12,661 bases of DNA from the NCBI GenBank assembly GCA_038232055.1, contig JBBSIN010000062.1:1-12661 (forward strand), given 5' to 3'. The stretch comes from JBBSIN01 sp038232055 (GTDB lineage Bacteria; Actinomycetota; Actinomycetes; JADGOV01). Position numbers and translations under genes: made by a program. This document shows, one piece after another, positions 12,106 to 12,661 of this stretch; the first letter of the stretch is position 1, and each line of letters opens with the position of its first letter. The notes beneath the pieces were generated by a model. The model saw only the letters and a program-made list of their open reading frames with translations, was not told the DNA's origin and did not search any database.

Positions 12106-12475
12106 ATGTCCGTTCGGTCCGGTACGTCGCTTTTGGTGGCGATCCTCGCGGTCGCCGTCCGCGGCGGGTGCAGCTCCGGGGACGCGCCCACAACGTCTCG
12201 CACCGGTCACCCAGCCCCCGGGCGTTCTCCCTCGACGACGCACTCACCGTCGGCAACGCCGACGGGCTCGAATCTCCAAGAAGGCCGAGAGCGTGGCGTT
12301 GGTTTGGTCGACCAGCCGCTGGCTAATCACGGATATCACCGTGTTCTCATGGGGCGACCCTTGCGCGCGGCTTACTGGCCATCCTCTCTTGTTTTGTCGC
12401 TACGGTGGCCCATACGAAAGCTTCGCAGGCGAGCGACTGCGATTGGGGTCTCGGCTGCGGTTCCACCCTGCCTGA
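12106..12475 (+). pseudogene. Frameshifted lipoprotein-like gene
   Basis: From ATG at 12106 one frame reads a lipoprotein-type lead: MSVRSGTSLLVAILAVAV, then RGGC with Cys22, followed by a Ser/Thr/Pro-rich linker (PSTTHSPSATPTG) typical of secreted actinobacterial proteins. The lipobox is imperfect, with Arg at the -3 place where Leu is expected; one base change would explain it. Near 12283 protein-like sequence moves to another frame: removing one G at 12283-12284 joins NLQE to AESVALVWSTSRW, which then runs to TGA at 12473-12475. The continuation (TDITVFSWGDPCARLTG) looks coding for its first about 30 codons by third-position GC, then fades. The far end overlaps the next gene's signal peptide. 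It may be a decayed gene or carry sequencing errors. I do not know its function. Confidence 0.5.
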
Positions 12476-12661
12476 CGGTTATCGGTACACCTACCGCAAC
12501 GGTGTGTTCTATGGGCTCACCACATCGGGGCGTAACACGGATGCGAAGGGCTGGCCGGTCGAGGTGTTCTACCAGCCGGCGTGCGACGGGAACCAGTACA
12601 TCGACCCCAGCGGCAACGGCGGCGACCGGATGTGCCGGGCCGCGTTCGCCGCCTGCCCACC
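12349..12661 (+). CDS. Secreted Cys-containing protein of unknown function, partial, 5' end apparently frameshifted
   Basis: From about 12354 to the window end one frame reads ATLARGLLAILSCFVATVA, then HTKASQASDCDWGLGCGS and onward to DPSGNGGDRMCRAAFAACPP with clear coding character. The first part is a textbook Sec signal peptide with Arg, hydrophobic core and small residues before a cysteine-containing mature part (Cys in SDCDW, LGCG, PACDG, RMCR, AACPP). There is no ATG, GTG or TTG in this frame between the stop at 12324-12326 and the signal core. The ATG at 12349 lies one base out of frame; one extra G in the run 12351-12354 would give MGATLARGLLAIL. The gene is therefore disrupted here or the base count is wrong. 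Similar secreted proteins occur in actinobacteria, but I cannot name the family. The 3' end is outside the window. Confidence 0.6.
   Translation, partial: MGRPLRAAYWPSSLVLSLRWPIRKLRRRATAIGVSAAVPPCLTVIGTPTATVCSMGSPHRGVTRMRRAGRSRCSTSRRATGTSTSTPAATAATGCAGPRSPPAH

Overview
The window is high-GC DNA with dense GTG/ATG starts and strong third-position G/C bias, typical of an actinomycete. Gene content supports this: ClpC, then MutY, DisA and RadA in the order known from actinobacterial chromosomes, and secreted proteins carrying DUF1906 and RVLDTR-type repeats. The species cannot be named from the sequence.

Layout. Positions 1-1413 (+) hold the C-terminal part of the ClpC unfoldase, closed by a clear intrinsic terminator at 1458-1490. 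Converging on it is a minus-strand block transcribed from about 5.7 kb to 1.5 kb: a Cys-rich protein of unknown function (4996-5727), radA (3509-4894), disA (2339-3433) and mutY (1509-2342). The last two overlap in a GTGA. This is a genome-maintenance module: RadA processes branched DNA, DisA scans DNA and makes cyclic di-AMP, and MutY removes A opposite 8-oxoG.

Upstream of it, also on the minus strand, is a large secreted protein (5761-8472) with a DUF1906 glycoside-hydrolase-like domain, an FN3-like domain and three RVLDTR repeats of about 123 residues. It diverges from a plus-strand pair: a TIM-barrel sugar isomerase/epimerase-like protein (8626-9507) and a SAM methyltransferase (9504-10265), coupled by a GTGA overlap. 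The methyltransferase runs convergently into, and overlaps by 23 bp, a secreted CHAP-domain protein with a six-repeat tectonin/PLL-like region (10243-11733, minus).

From about 11.74 to 12.1 kb lies a gene-free stretch of about 370 bp with locally lower GC and two perfect inverted repeats. It is followed by plus-strand coding sequence that looks damaged: a lipoprotein-like ORF that changes frame near 12283 and a secreted protein, cut by the window end, whose signal peptide lacks an in-frame start unless one G is added to a G-run. These are either decaying accessory genes or sequence errors.

Recurring regulatory theme: several genes without a convincing Shine-Dalgarno site have a TANNNT hexamer 6-8 nt before the start codon, as expected for leaderless actinobacterial transcripts. 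No RNA genes, CRISPR arrays, insertion sequences or integrases were seen. I found no strong case for a wholly new system. The most unusual items are the modular DUF1906/RVLDTR protein, the Cys-rich protein next to radA, the VLP-repeat signal peptide with a palindrome-flanked promoter on the CHAP gene, and the broken pair at the right edge.
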